Assembly: GCA_021776825.1 (NCBI GenBank)
Contig: JAJFFG010000029.1
Span: forward strand, 1 to 55,223
DNA length: 55,223 nucleotides
DNA from: Planctomycetota bacterium
GTDB taxonomy: Bacteria; Planctomycetota; JAJSAM01; JAJVHW01
Direction of reading: 5' to 3'
In this document: one piece after another, positions 8,278 through 17,014 of the stretch
How the letters are laid out: each line of letters begins with the position of its first letter
How positions within the stretch are numbered: the stretch's first letter is position 1
The notes under the pieces: model-generated
Told to the model about the DNA's origin: nothing
The model's database searches: none
The model's input: only the letters and a program-made list of their open reading frames with translations
Made by a program: the position numbers and the translations under genes

Positions 8278-9332
8278 GCCGGCCCCCTTCGAGCCGGCCC
8301 CCTTCGAACGCGTTCTCTTCGGACAGGCTCCCTCCGAACCAGTTGGCGACGTCGCGCTTCCCGCGCATCGGAGAACGCGAGCCCGAGCCGTTCGACGCCG
8401 CCGAGTGGACCCTCGCGGTCGACGGCCTCGTCGCTCGGCCCCTGACGCTCGACTGGGCCGCGTTTGCCGCACTGCCACGCGAGGAGCGCGTCGGCACGAT
8501 CCACTGCGTGACGCGATGGTCGCGCCCGAACACGAGGTTCCGCGGTGTGTCGCTCGCGACGCTGCTCGAGGACGCCGGCCAGCTGCCAGAGGCCCACTTC
8601 GTGCGGTTCGTCTCCGGGCGGGGTCACGACACCTCGCTACCGTTGGCGTTAGCGTGCACCGACGTGCTCATCGCCGACGCAATGGACGTCGGGGACGGCC
8701 TCGTCCCGCTGCCTCCCGAGCACGGCGGCCCGGTCCGCACGATCCTCTTCTCGCGCTACCTCTACAAGTCCGTGAAGTGGGTGCGACGCATCGAGCTGCT
8801 CAGGGAGGATTGCCTCGGCTCGTGGGAGCGCGGCGCGGGGTATCACAACGGAGGCGACCCGTGGCGTGAGGAGCGCTACGTGGTCCGGGACGTCGATGCC
8901 CACGTGCTGCGACGGCTGCTCGCAGCGCGAGATCTCTCGGGGCGCGACCTGCTCGGAGCCGATCTCCGCGGCGCCGACCTGACGGGGTTCCGCATGGACG
9001 GCGCCGCGCTCCGTAACGTCGACCTGCGGGATGCCCGTCTCGTCGGAGCCGATCTGCGCGCCGCCAATCTCTCCAACGCCGACCTTCGGGGTGCCGAACT
9101 GACGCACGCGCTGCTCGACGGCGCCGATCTCGACGGGGTGGACCTGCGCGGCGCCGATCTCCGTGGCGCCCGCGGCTCGCCGGGGTCGCTGGCGGCGGCT
9201 CAGTTCACCGACGGCGTGAAGGCGGCTCTCGTCGAGGGCCTCGACTGGTCGCAGACGCCCCTCGACGGCGCACTCGAGGCGCAGGTCGCCTTCCTGCGCG
9301 AGGCCGGTGTCCGACTGCCGGCCGACGGCTGA
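8274..9332 (+). CDS. Sulfite-oxidase-type molybdopterin oxidoreductase fused to pentapeptide repeats
   Basis: This is a 352-residue protein. The start is the GTG that overlaps the preceding stop. Residues about 1-30 include a 15-bp-periodic low-complexity lead (8276-8305). Residues about 35-200 are an oxidoreductase molybdopterin-binding domain of the YedY/MsrP-sulfite oxidase superfamily. It shows IHCVTRWSRP with candidate Mo-ligand Cys78, FRGVSLATLLEDAG, YKSVKWVRRIEL and the terminal GSWERGAGYHNGGDPW. Residues about 215-300 are about 16 pentapeptide repeats (A(D/N)LRG type), followed by a short helical tail. No signal peptide is visible, so it is probably cytosolic. The redox partner and substrate are unknown. 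The fusion is unusual. Confidence 0.85.
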   Translation: MSRPPSSRPPSNAFSSDRLPPNQLATSRFPRIGEREPEPFDAAEWTLAVDGLVARPLTLDWAAFAALPREERVGTIHCVTRWSRPNTRFRGVSLATLLEDAGQLPEAHFVRFVSGRGHDTSLPLALACTDVLIADAMDVGDGLVPLPPEHGGPVRTILFSRYLYKSVKWVRRIELLREDCLGSWERGAGYHNGGDPWREERYVVRDVDAHVLRRLLAARDLSGRDLLGADLRGADLTGFRMDGAALRNVDLRDARLVGADLRAANLSNADLRGAELTHALLDGADLDGVDLRGADLRGARGSPGSLAAAQFTDGVKAALVEGLDWSQTPLDGALEAQVAFLREAGVRLPADG

Positions 9333-9339
9333 CGCGCCG

Positions 9340-9657
9340 GTGGTGCGCGACGACATCGAGCAGGGCATCGAGGAGGCGCGCCGCGAGGGCGAGAGTGCAC
9401 TCGGCGAGTGGTTCCTCGCTCGCCCCAATCGCTTCAGCGCCGAGCGTACGGGCGGCGATGCGCTGGCGATCGGCGCGCTGGCCCTCCTCTGCTTCGTCCC
9501 GATCGGTCCGCTCGCCGTCGTGCGCGCGCTGCGCTGCGCCGACCAGCACGACGCCGTCGGTCGACGGGCGCCGCCGGCCGCCATCGTCGGCGGGACGCTG
9601 GGCGTCGTCGCCACGCTCGTGCAGGTCGCCCTCGTCGCCTATCTGCTGTTCCTCTGA
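9340..9657 (+). CDS. Small two-helix membrane protein
   Basis: This is a 105-residue hypothetical from GTG 9340 (9343 is an alternative GTG). A charged N-terminus (DDIEQGIEEARREGESALGEW) precedes two hydrophobic segments (ALALLCFVPIGPLAVV and GGTLGVVATLVQVALVAYLLFL), with a cytoplasmic-looking polar loop between them. The layout resembles DUF4190-like small membrane proteins, but I assign no function. It starts 7 bp after the molybdopterin gene. Its last seven codons form the first copy of the direct repeats that follow. Confidence 0.6.
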   Translation: MVRDDIEQGIEEARREGESALGEWFLARPNRFSAERTGGDALAIGALALLCFVPIGPLAVVRALRCADQHDAVGRRAPPAAIVGGTLGVVATLVQVALVAYLLFL

Positions 9658-9732
9658 GACCGATCTGCTGTTCCCCAGAGACGGGGCAGTCTGCTGTTCC
9701 TCAGAAACCGGTCTGCTGTTCCTCTGAGACCG
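9642..9732. repeat. Four direct repeats of a ~21-bp unit spanning a gene end
   Basis: Copies begin at 9642, 9664, 9690 and 9712. The unit opens TCTGCTGTTCCTCTGAGACC, and the first and last copies are identical. The first copy encodes the C-terminal LLFL plus the stop codon of the upstream gene; the others fill the spacer before hemE. This looks like duplication of a gene's 3' end. Confidence 0.85.
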
Positions 9733-9764
9733 TCCAGGGGCCGCGCGTAGACTCCGCCGTTCGC

Positions 9765-10814
9765 ATGACGCACCCCACCAACGAGCCCGAGACGCCCCTG
9801 ATCATTCGCGCGCTGCGCGGTCAACCGACGCCGCGCCGACCGGTATGGCTGATGCGACAAGCCGGTCGCTACCTGCCCGGCTACCAGCGCGTCCGCTCGC
9901 AGGTCGGGTTCCTCGATCTGTGTCGCCGACCCGATCTCTCCGCCGAGGTCTCGCTCGAGCCGATCGAGCGCTTCGGAGTCGACGCGGCGATCGTCTTCAG
10001 CGACATCCTGCTGCCGCTCGAGGCGATGGGCCTCGACGTCGAGTTCGACGATCGTGGGCCGCTCATTCCGAACCCGGTCCGCAGCCGCGAGGAAGTCGCG
10101 CAGCTGCAGCCGTTCGACCCGACCGTGGGCACACCCTGGATCCTCGAGACCATCGAGCGGCTGTGCGACGCGCTCCCGCGAGAGACCCCCGTGCTCGGGT
10201 TCGCGGGGGCCCCGCTGACGCTCGCGGCGTACGCCGTCGAAGGCCGCATGTCCAAGAGCCTGGTCGGCGTGATGGGACTGCGTTGGCGCGAGCCGGATCT
10301 GTTCGCCGACCTGCTCGACCGGCTGGCCGAGGCCACCGTGCCCTACCTCGCGGCGCAGGCGCGGGCGGGAGCCTCGGCGTTGCAGGTGTTCGATACCTGG
10401 GCCGGTGCGTGCTCGCGAGCCGACTGGGAGCGCTTCGCCCTCCCGCCGCTGCAGAGGGTCTTCGGTGGCGTGCGTCGCGAGCTCGGAGCGGACTGCCCGC
10501 CGCTCGTCCTCTACGCGAAGGGAACCGGCGCCTGGATGTCCGAGCTGCCTCGCACCGGGGCCGACGCGTTCAGCGTCGACTGGCGCCTGCCGCTGGCGGA
10601 GGCACAGGATGCGCTCGGTGACGCACCGGTCCAGGGCAATCTCGACCCGACGGCGCTGCACGGCACGCCCGAGTCGGTGAGGGCAGCCACGCGCGAGATG
10701 CTCGACGGCGTCGCCGGGCGCGATGGGATCGTCGCGAACCTCGGCCACGGTGTGCTCGTCGGGACACCGCCGGAGAACGTGGCCGCGTTCGTCGAGGAGA
10801 TCCAGCGCGCATGA
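9765..10814 (+). CDS. hemE: Uroporphyrinogen decarboxylase
   Basis: This is a 349-residue cytosolic enzyme that decarboxylates the four acetate side chains of uroporphyrinogen III to give coproporphyrinogen III. Signatures are RRPVWLMRQAGRYLPGY near the N-terminus, the Asp-bearing FSDILLPLEAMG, FAGAPLTLAAY and the C-terminal NLGHGVLVGTPPENV. The length is normal for the family. The ATG at 9765 gives the expected N-terminus. Its stop overlaps the hemN start (ATGA), so the two are coupled. It is the first gene of the + strand heme set, downstream of the direct repeats. Confidence 0.97.
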   Translation: MTHPTNEPETPLIIRALRGQPTPRRPVWLMRQAGRYLPGYQRVRSQVGFLDLCRRPDLSAEVSLEPIERFGVDAAIVFSDILLPLEAMGLDVEFDDRGPLIPNPVRSREEVAQLQPFDPTVGTPWILETIERLCDALPRETPVLGFAGAPLTLAAYAVEGRMSKSLVGVMGLRWREPDLFADLLDRLAEATVPYLAAQARAGASALQVFDTWAGACSRADWERFALPPLQRVFGGVRRELGADCPPLVLYAKGTGAWMSELPRTGADAFSVDWRLPLAEAQDALGDAPVQGNLDPTALHGTPESVRAATREMLDGVAGRDGIVANLGHGVLVGTPPENVAAFVEEIQRA

Positions 10815-12220
10815 GACCTCCGCCGGCCTTCGACCCGGCCGAACTGGGCCGTATCCCGGCCGAGCTGCTCGCGCGCTACGACGTCGCCGGACCGCGCTAC
10901 ACGAGCTACCCCACGGCCCCGATCTGGACGGACTCGTTCGGCGCCGACGACTACGAGCGCGCGCTGTCGAAGAGTGCCGCGGACGGACGCCCGCTGTCGC
11001 TCTACGTGCACATCCCCTTCTGCGAGTCGCTGTGCGTGTACTGCGGCTGCAGCGTGGTCATCACGAAGCAGCGCGAGCGCGCCACGGCCTACGTCGAGCA
11101 CGTGGAGCGCGAGATCGTTCGCATCGCGGAGCTCGCCGGCGCAGCCGGGCGCGAGGCCGTGCAGGTGGCGTGGGGCGGCGGCACGCCGACGTACCTCCCG
11201 CCCGACCTGATCGAGCGTCTGCTCGACTCGATCCGCACGCACTTCCCCGTGGCTGACGGCGCCGAAGTTGGCATCGAGGTCGATCCGCGCGTCACGACAC
11301 GCGAACACGTCGAGGCGATCGGCCGGGCCGGCTTCAATCGCATCTCGATGGGCATCCAGGACTTCGACCCAGCGGTCCAAGAGGAGATCCACCGCGTCCA
11401 GCCGTACGAGCTGACGCGGGACCTCATCGCGTGGTGCCGCGAGGCCGGCCTTGCATCGGTGAACGTCGATCTCGTGTACGGACTGCCGCTGCAGACGCTC
11501 GCCGGCTTCGACGACACGATCACGCAGGTGCTCACGCTCGAACCGGATCGAGTGAGCGCGTTCAGCTACGCGCACGTGCCGTGGCTCAAGCCGGCGCAGA
11601 GCAAGTTCCGGCCGGCAACGATCCCGGTCGGGCCGGAGAAGTTCGCGATCTTCGTCCGCCTGGTCGAACGACTCACCGACGCCGGCTACGACTTCATCGG
11701 CTACGACCACTTTGCGAGGCCCGGCAACGAGCTCTCCGAGGCGCAGCAGACGGGCGCCCTTTGGCGCAACTTCCAGGGCTTCACGACGAAGTCCGGCACG
11801 GATCTCATCGGACTCGGCGTCACGTCGATCGGCTCGTTCGATGACGCCTTCGTCCAGTGCGACAAGGACCTCGGGGCCTGGAGTGCGACAGTGCGCGACG
11901 GCGGCTTGCCCGCGAAGCGCGGCATGTGGCTGAGCGACGACGATCGCATCCGCCGCGACGTCATCCAGGACGTCATGTGCCGGTACCGCTTCGACCCGGC
12001 CGCGATCGCCGCACGCACCGGCATCGATCCCCTGACGTACTTCGCCGACGCCCTCGACGGGATCGCGCCGCTCGAGGCCGACGGGATGCTGGTGCGCGAG
12101 CCGGGCGGCGGGTTCGCTCTGACGTCGCGTGGACGCGTGTTCGTCCGCAACGTGTGCATGCTCTTCGACGCGCACCTCGACCCGGACGCCGAGCGTCCCG
12201 TGTTCAGCCGGACCGTCTAG
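10811..12220 (+). CDS. hemN: Oxygen-independent coproporphyrinogen III oxidase
   Basis: This is a 469-residue radical SAM enzyme converting coproporphyrinogen III to protoporphyrinogen IX without oxygen. The cluster motif is CESLCVYC (Cys71, Cys75, Cys78), followed by the extra CGC typical of true HemN. PRYTSYPTAPIW near the N-terminus and the WGGGTPTYLPPDLI glycine motif are both present, as is a C-terminal HemN domain. The full length argues for HemN rather than the shorter HemW. It sits between hemE (4-bp overlap) and hemY (12-bp gap). Confidence 0.96.
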   Translation: MRPPPAFDPAELGRIPAELLARYDVAGPRYTSYPTAPIWTDSFGADDYERALSKSAADGRPLSLYVHIPFCESLCVYCGCSVVITKQRERATAYVEHVEREIVRIAELAGAAGREAVQVAWGGGTPTYLPPDLIERLLDSIRTHFPVADGAEVGIEVDPRVTTREHVEAIGRAGFNRISMGIQDFDPAVQEEIHRVQPYELTRDLIAWCREAGLASVNVDLVYGLPLQTLAGFDDTITQVLTLEPDRVSAFSYAHVPWLKPAQSKFRPATIPVGPEKFAIFVRLVERLTDAGYDFIGYDHFARPGNELSEAQQTGALWRNFQGFTTKSGTDLIGLGVTSIGSFDDAFVQCDKDLGAWSATVRDGGLPAKRGMWLSDDDRIRRDVIQDVMCRYRFDPAAIAARTGIDPLTYFADALDGIAPLEADGMLVREPGGGFALTSRGRVFVRNVCMLFDAHLDPDAERPVFSRTV

Positions 12221-12232
12221 CCCGGACTATTC

Positions 12233-13591
12233 ATGACGACTCACGACGTGGCGGTCGTCGGCGGCGGGCTCTCGGGGCTGACGGCCGCATTCCGCCTCCG
12301 CGAGCGGGGCAGCGACGTCGTGCTCCTCGATGCCGGCGAGACTCCGGGCGGAAACCTCCGGACGCGACGCCGCGAGGACGCGAACGGCGATTGGCTCCTG
12401 GACCTCGGACCGAACTCGTTCGGCGACGGGTCGGCGGAGCTCATGGCTCTCGTGCGCGACGCGGGCGCCGCAGACGGTCTGCTCCCTGCGACCGGCGACG
12501 CCGGACGACGCTGGCTGTACGTCCGCGACCGGCTGCGCGAAGTGCCCGCGTCGCCGCCGAAGTTCCTGCTCTCGTCGTTGCTCCCGCTCTCCGGACGCCT
12601 GCGTCTGATGCGCGAGCCGTTCATCCGCCCGCGCCCGGCAGATGCCCCGGAGGAGTCGCTCGCCGAGTTCTGCGACCGACGTCTCGGCGAGCAGGCGCGC
12701 CGCACGCTCCTCACGCCCGTCGTGAGCGGGATCTACGCCGGCGACCCGGAGCAACTCGGCGCCGAGAGCGCGTTCCCGCGCATGGTCGCGCTCGAGCGAG
12801 AACACGGTTCCCTGATCCGCGCCGCGCGCGCAGGGTCCGGCCCCCCGAAGCGGGGTCACCTGCACAGCTTCGTCGACGGTCTGGCCGCGCTGCCCGCCGC
12901 GATCACCGCGCAATTGGGAGACGTGGTCGAGTCCTCCCGCCCGGTCGCCGGGCTTGCACGCACCGAAGACGGGTGGACCCTGGCCACCGCGCGCGGCCCG
13001 CTGACCGCACGCCACGTGATCCTGGCGACACCGGCCTGGGTCACGGCTGGGCTCCTGGCCCAGATCGCTCCGGCCGCGGCCCAGGAGCTCGCGGCCGTCG
13101 ACTACGCGCCGATGGCTGTCGCCCACGTCGGTGCTTCGGCGGAGGACCTCGGGGCGTTCCCGGCGGGCTTCGGCTTCCTCGTCCCGCGCGACGAGGGACT
13201 GCGCGTTCTCGGCTGCATCGCCAGCTCACGGCTCTTCGCTGGCCGCGCGCCCGAGGGCTTCGATCTGCTGACCGTCTTCACCGGCGGGCGCCTCGACCCG
13301 AGCGCGCTCGAGGAGAGCGACGCCGCGATCGCTGAGTACGTGCTCACGGACCTCCGTCGGGCGACCGGTGGCTCGTTCGCCCGGGCCTGGGTGGAGGTCA
13401 CACGCTGGCCGCGCGCCATCCCGCAGTACCAGGTCGGACACGGAGCGCGCCTGCGGCGCATCGCCGCCGCCACCGACGGCATCGCGGGCCTGACGCTGCT
13501 CGGCAACTGGAAGGGCGGCATCGCCATGCCCGACTGCGTTCGTCAGGGTGGCGAAACGGCTCTGCAGGTTGCGCCGGTCCCAGGCGTCTGA
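12233..13591 (+). CDS. hemY: Protoporphyrinogen oxidase (FAD-dependent, HemY/PPOX type)
   Basis: This is a 452-residue flavoprotein that oxidises protoporphyrinogen IX to protoporphyrin IX. The N-terminal Rossmann motif VVGGGLSGLTAAFRLRERG, the GGNLRT segment, and the C-terminal FAD-contact segment (LTLLGNWKGGIAMPDCVRQG) match the PPOX family at normal length. This is an oxygen-using family. It starts 12 bp after hemN and is cotranscribed with it. Ferrochelatase is not found in the window. Confidence 0.93.
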   Translation: MTTHDVAVVGGGLSGLTAAFRLRERGSDVVLLDAGETPGGNLRTRRREDANGDWLLDLGPNSFGDGSAELMALVRDAGAADGLLPATGDAGRRWLYVRDRLREVPASPPKFLLSSLLPLSGRLRLMREPFIRPRPADAPEESLAEFCDRRLGEQARRTLLTPVVSGIYAGDPEQLGAESAFPRMVALEREHGSLIRAARAGSGPPKRGHLHSFVDGLAALPAAITAQLGDVVESSRPVAGLARTEDGWTLATARGPLTARHVILATPAWVTAGLLAQIAPAAAQELAAVDYAPMAVAHVGASAEDLGAFPAGFGFLVPRDEGLRVLGCIASSRLFAGRAPEGFDLLTVFTGGRLDPSALEESDAAIAEYVLTDLRRATGGSFARAWVEVTRWPRAIPQYQVGHGARLRRIAAATDGIAGLTLLGNWKGGIAMPDCVRQGGETALQVAPVPGV

Positions 13592-13607
13592 GACAAGGAT
13601 GAACCGC

Positions 13608-14270
13608 ATGCGCACTCGTCTTCTCACTGGCCTCCTCGCCGCTCTGCTCACGCTGCCGCTCGCCGGCTGCCAGTCCGGCGACGCCGTTCGCAATCAGAGC
13701 GCCCTGGCGGAGATGGAGTCCCGGGGTTGGACGCTGCACGGCACGGAGGCGCATGCGGCACTGCCGCCCGGGACCGAGATCGTGACCTGGGTGCGGGGGC
13801 GCGGGCCCGACCGAGAGCGAGCCTCGACCCTGCGTGTCCAGGGCGAGGACACGGCGATCGGCGACGTCCACGAGCTCGCCACGCACACGCTGGCGCTCGT
13901 GGACGGGAACGCCGCGCCGGCGTTCGCGCGTCTAGCGCACCGTCTCGGCACCCCCGGCGTCCCGGCGGCGGGTCAGGTCATCGAACCCGATGCCTCCCTC
14001 ACGACAAGCGGGGGCAGCGGCCGCTTCGGCACCGCCGACGCCGAGTTTTGGGGCATCGACTTCGACGTCGCGCCGCGTCCGTACGCAGGCGGTTTCGTGG
14101 TCGACGTGCTTCTGCTGACCCCGCCCGTGCGCAACGATGAGCTGAACTACATCAGCCCGTGGCGCCTGGTTCGCGTCCGCGAGGTCGTCTACCCGGACGG
14201 CACGCTGCAGGCATTGGATACCAAGACGGTCACGAACGGTGACGATGCCGCCCGCTTCGCCCGGTACTGA
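13608..14270 (+). CDS. Hypothetical lipoprotein
   Basis: This is a 220-residue protein. MRTRLLTGLLAALLTLPLAGC is a lipoprotein signal with lipobox LAGC, followed by QSGD. ATG 13608 is preferred over 13599 because the AAGG at 13595-13598 is then properly spaced. The mature part has mixed alpha/beta composition with no motif I recognise. It follows hemY by 16 bp and may belong to the same operon. The next gene begins inside its 3' end. Confidence 0.7.
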   Translation: MRTRLLTGLLAALLTLPLAGCQSGDAVRNQSALAEMESRGWTLHGTEAHAALPPGTEIVTWVRGRGPDRERASTLRVQGEDTAIGDVHELATHTLALVDGNAAPAFARLAHRLGTPGVPAAGQVIEPDASLTTSGGSGRFGTADAEFWGIDFDVAPRPYAGGFVVDVLLLTPPVRNDELNYISPWRLVRVREVVYPDGTLQALDTKTVTNGDDAARFARY

Positions 14271-14907
14271 TCCCCTCACCCGGCTGTGCGCCGCTATCGA
14301 GGCGGAGGCGCGGCGCGGCCCGTTCGACGTCTGCGTCGAGACGTACGAGGCCGCAGGACGCGATCCGGCCGTTCCAATCGTCTGCACCGGGCGGCTGGAC
14401 GCGAGCACGTGCCTGGTCGGTCGCGAGCTCGGGCGCGAGGAGGTCCACGCCGGAGAGCCGCTGGTCGGCATGGGCGGACGACGGCTACGACGCGCCCTGC
14501 ACGAGGCGCTCGTCGGGCCGGCTCCGAAATCCGAGCGCCGCTTCGACTCCGTCCTCGAGCACGTCTTCTTCACGAACCTCGTCCCGTATCGCCCGGTCGG
14601 GAACAAGGCCTACTCCCAGGCGACCAAGGCGCGCTTCCGTCCGTTCGTCGAGCGGCTTCTGGCCGGGCACTGGACTGGCGATCGCGTGCTCGCTCTCGGC
14701 AAGACCTCGTTCGAGTGGTTCGCGCCGTACGTCGGGAGAGACACGATCCGGACCGCATGGTCCGACCCCGACACGCGCTTCTTGATCGACCTACCGATGG
14801 ATCTCGGCGGCCGACAAATGACGCTCGGCTGCCTCCCCCACCCGTCTCCGCTCAGCCCGTTCAAGCAGGCGTTCCCCGGTCTCGTGCGCCAGCGCTTCGG
14901 AGGGTGA
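14245..14907 (+). CDS. Uracil-DNA glycosylase superfamily protein
   Basis: This is a 220-residue protein. GRELGREEVHAGEPLVGMGGRRLRRAL aligns with the GExPGxxE...GxPFVGxxG loop of family 4/5-like uracil-DNA glycosylases. FFTNLVPYRPVGN corresponds to the following substrate-pocket strand, and LPHPSPLSP to the C-terminal HPSPL motif that intercalates into DNA. Fe-S cysteines of family 4 are not evident, so it is a divergent superfamily member. It likely removes deaminated or damaged bases. The start (ATG 14245, or GTG 14239) overlaps the upstream gene by about 26 bp. Confidence 0.78.
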   Translation: MPPASPGTDPLTRLCAAIEAEARRGPFDVCVETYEAAGRDPAVPIVCTGRLDASTCLVGRELGREEVHAGEPLVGMGGRRLRRALHEALVGPAPKSERRFDSVLEHVFFTNLVPYRPVGNKAYSQATKARFRPFVERLLAGHWTGDRVLALGKTSFEWFAPYVGRDTIRTAWSDPDTRFLIDLPMDLGGRQMTLGCLPHPSPLSPFKQAFPGLVRQRFGG

Positions 14908-14914
14908 CCTCCGC

Positions 14915-16993
14915 GTGACCTCGCACGACGACGGTCGCCGCGCCATGCGTCGCTTCCTGGTTCTCGTCGTCGTGTTCCTCCTGCTCGTGGTGGCGGCGTG
15001 GATCGCCCTGTCGGATCGCAACTCGTCCGGATCGACCACGTCGTCCCCGAGTGCCGCGAGCGCCGCCGAGACGAACTCGGTCGAAGCAGAGGAACCGCGC
15101 CGGCGCCGCGTGACCGCCGACTCGTCCACGCCGGGCGACACGCCCGCCGAGACGGCCCGCTCCGACGACTCCGGGCCGTCGGACGCCGACGACGCTCGCA
15201 CGGGTCCCAACCTGATGCCCGAGGGCACGGTAGTCGACCGGCCGCGCCACACACTGAGAGGCCGCATCGTCGATCCCGACGGAGAGCCCGTGTCCGGCGC
15301 TCAGGTGCAGCTCCTGTCGACGTGGCTGCCAGGTGACATCGCGGAGTTGCTCTGGGACTTCGAAGTCGGAATGGAGCTCGTGCTCGTTGGTCCGCGGATG
15401 TCGGACGTGGTGGTCACCACCGCCGATGGTCACTTTGCGCTGCAGTACGTCGAGGGCGGTCCGCGCGCCCTGATCGTGCGGCAGATGGGTGAGGAGTCGG
15501 CCCGCCTGTCGGGTCCGTCGGACGACCGGGAGCACACGATCGTCGTCGGCGGTGCGTCGGGAGCGGTCGTCGGTCGAGTCGTGCACCGCGCGACTCGGGA
15601 GCCAGTCGTCGGCGCCGCGATCGGCATCGGGCGTGACGCCTCGCAGTGGCCCGCCAATATGGGAGCCTGGGTCTTCTTCAACGACAGTCCCTCGGCCACG
15701 ACCGACGCCGAGGGGCGCTTCCAGCTCGAGGGACTGCCCGCCGGTCCGCACGTCGTGCACGCACACGTCGAGGGCCTCGCGCCGACCGTGGACGCGATGC
15801 GCGTGGCCGTGCCGGCGACGGGCGTGGTCGAGGTGCTGCTCGAGCTCGACGCGGGGAGCCCGCTGCGGGGGCGCTGCATCGATGCCGACACGGGACTGGC
15901 CGTCAGCGACGCCCGGATCTGGCGCACCTCGACGAGCGGCGCGGGCTTCTCCGGCGCGTCCGTGGTCGTCAGAGTCGACGAGCAGGGACGCTTCGAACTC
16001 CCCCACGCGCCGACGGAAGTGCATCGCTGGGATGCCTGGAACGCGTCGGGGACTGGGTACGCCAACTCGCACTTCATGGTGGGTACTCACGAGCACGGCG
16101 AGCTGATCGAGGTCACGGTTCGCCTACGTCGGATCGGATCGGTCCGGCTGCGTTGCGTCGACGCCGCCGGCGCCCCACTTGCCGGCGTCGCCGTCGCACT
16201 GCGATCCCCCTACATCGTCGCCGAGACCCCTATGCGGACGATCGCCGAGGAGCTCTCCGTCGACCGGACCGACGACAAGGGCTTCGTGCAGCTGGGGGAC
16301 GTGCACCCCAGCGAGCTCAGCGCGCAGCTCACTGTCTGGGTGAACGGGCTTCCCGTTGTGGAGCGAGAGATCCCGGGCATCGCGCCGGGCGAGCTGCGCG
16401 ATCTCGGCAGCGTCCGAGCGGTCCGCGGAGTCTCGCTCCGGGGACGAGTGACGCGGGCCGATGACTCCGTCCCGCCCGGACGAGTGATCGCATTGCCTGC
16501 CGAGGGGGATGCAGCGACGCGGTTGTCCGCACTCGCGATGGCCGTGCTGACGGGCGACGCTCGGACGGCCGATCTCGCCCCAGATGGAGCGTTTGAGCTC
16601 CCATCGCTCTCCGCCGGCGTGTGGGACGTCTACGTCGACGCTGCTCCCGGCCTCATCGTGCAGGGAGTCGCCATCCCGGCCGACGGGGAAGCGACCCCGC
16701 TCGATCTGACGCTGCGCCGCGAGGTCCTGCTGGAGGGCCGCGTCGTGCGAGCCGACGGGACGCCGCCGACTGCGGCGACGCTGATCGTGCATCGCAATCA
16801 CCCGTTGCCGATGAACCTCATGGAGGAGTACGAGATCGACAAGGACGGCCGGTTCTCGGTGACGGGCTTCGGGCCGGATGCGAAGAACGTGCGTGTCCTC
16901 GTCGCGCTCGGCGCAGGCGACGATGCACCGCCCCCGCAGTCGTTCGACGTCACCCCGAGCGAGGGTCGAGCCGAGCTGCAGCTCGACCAGTGA
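14915..16993 (+). CDS. Membrane-anchored protein with carboxypeptidase-regulatory-like repeats
   Basis: This is a 692-residue protein from GTG 14915, preceded by GGAGGG; ATG 14945 is an alternative. A hydrophobic anchor (FLVLVVVFLLLVVAAWIAL) is followed by a Ser/Asp-rich linker and then about six tandem beta-sandwich modules. Each carries a pattern such as GRIVDPDGEPVSGAQVQL or GRVVRADGTPP, the carboxypeptidase D regulatory-like/transthyretin-like fold. No enzymatic motif is seen. A role in envelope structure or surface binding is likely. It is convergent with the gene at 17005. Confidence 0.78.
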   Translation: MTSHDDGRRAMRRFLVLVVVFLLLVVAAWIALSDRNSSGSTTSSPSAASAAETNSVEAEEPRRRRVTADSSTPGDTPAETARSDDSGPSDADDARTGPNLMPEGTVVDRPRHTLRGRIVDPDGEPVSGAQVQLLSTWLPGDIAELLWDFEVGMELVLVGPRMSDVVVTTADGHFALQYVEGGPRALIVRQMGEESARLSGPSDDREHTIVVGGASGAVVGRVVHRATREPVVGAAIGIGRDASQWPANMGAWVFFNDSPSATTDAEGRFQLEGLPAGPHVVHAHVEGLAPTVDAMRVAVPATGVVEVLLELDAGSPLRGRCIDADTGLAVSDARIWRTSTSGAGFSGASVVVRVDEQGRFELPHAPTEVHRWDAWNASGTGYANSHFMVGTHEHGELIEVTVRLRRIGSVRLRCVDAAGAPLAGVAVALRSPYIVAETPMRTIAEELSVDRTDDKGFVQLGDVHPSELSAQLTVWVNGLPVVEREIPGIAPGELRDLGSVRAVRGVSLRGRVTRADDSVPPGRVIALPAEGDAATRLSALAMAVLTGDARTADLAPDGAFELPSLSAGVWDVYVDAAPGLIVQGVAIPADGEATPLDLTLRREVLLEGRVVRADGTPPTAATLIVHRNHPLPMNLMEEYEIDKDGRFSVTGFGPDAKNVRVLVALGAGDDAPPPQSFDVTPSEGRAELQLDQ

Positions 16994-16997
16994 GATC

Positions 16998-17014
16998 GCG
17001 TCCGTCAGGGACGC
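16998..17014. terminator. Small bidirectional hairpin between convergent genes
   Basis: GCGTCC (16998-17003) and GGACGC (17009-17014) form a 6-bp GC stem between the convergent genes ending at 16993 and 17005. There is no T-tract, so termination strength is doubtful. Confidence 0.35.
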
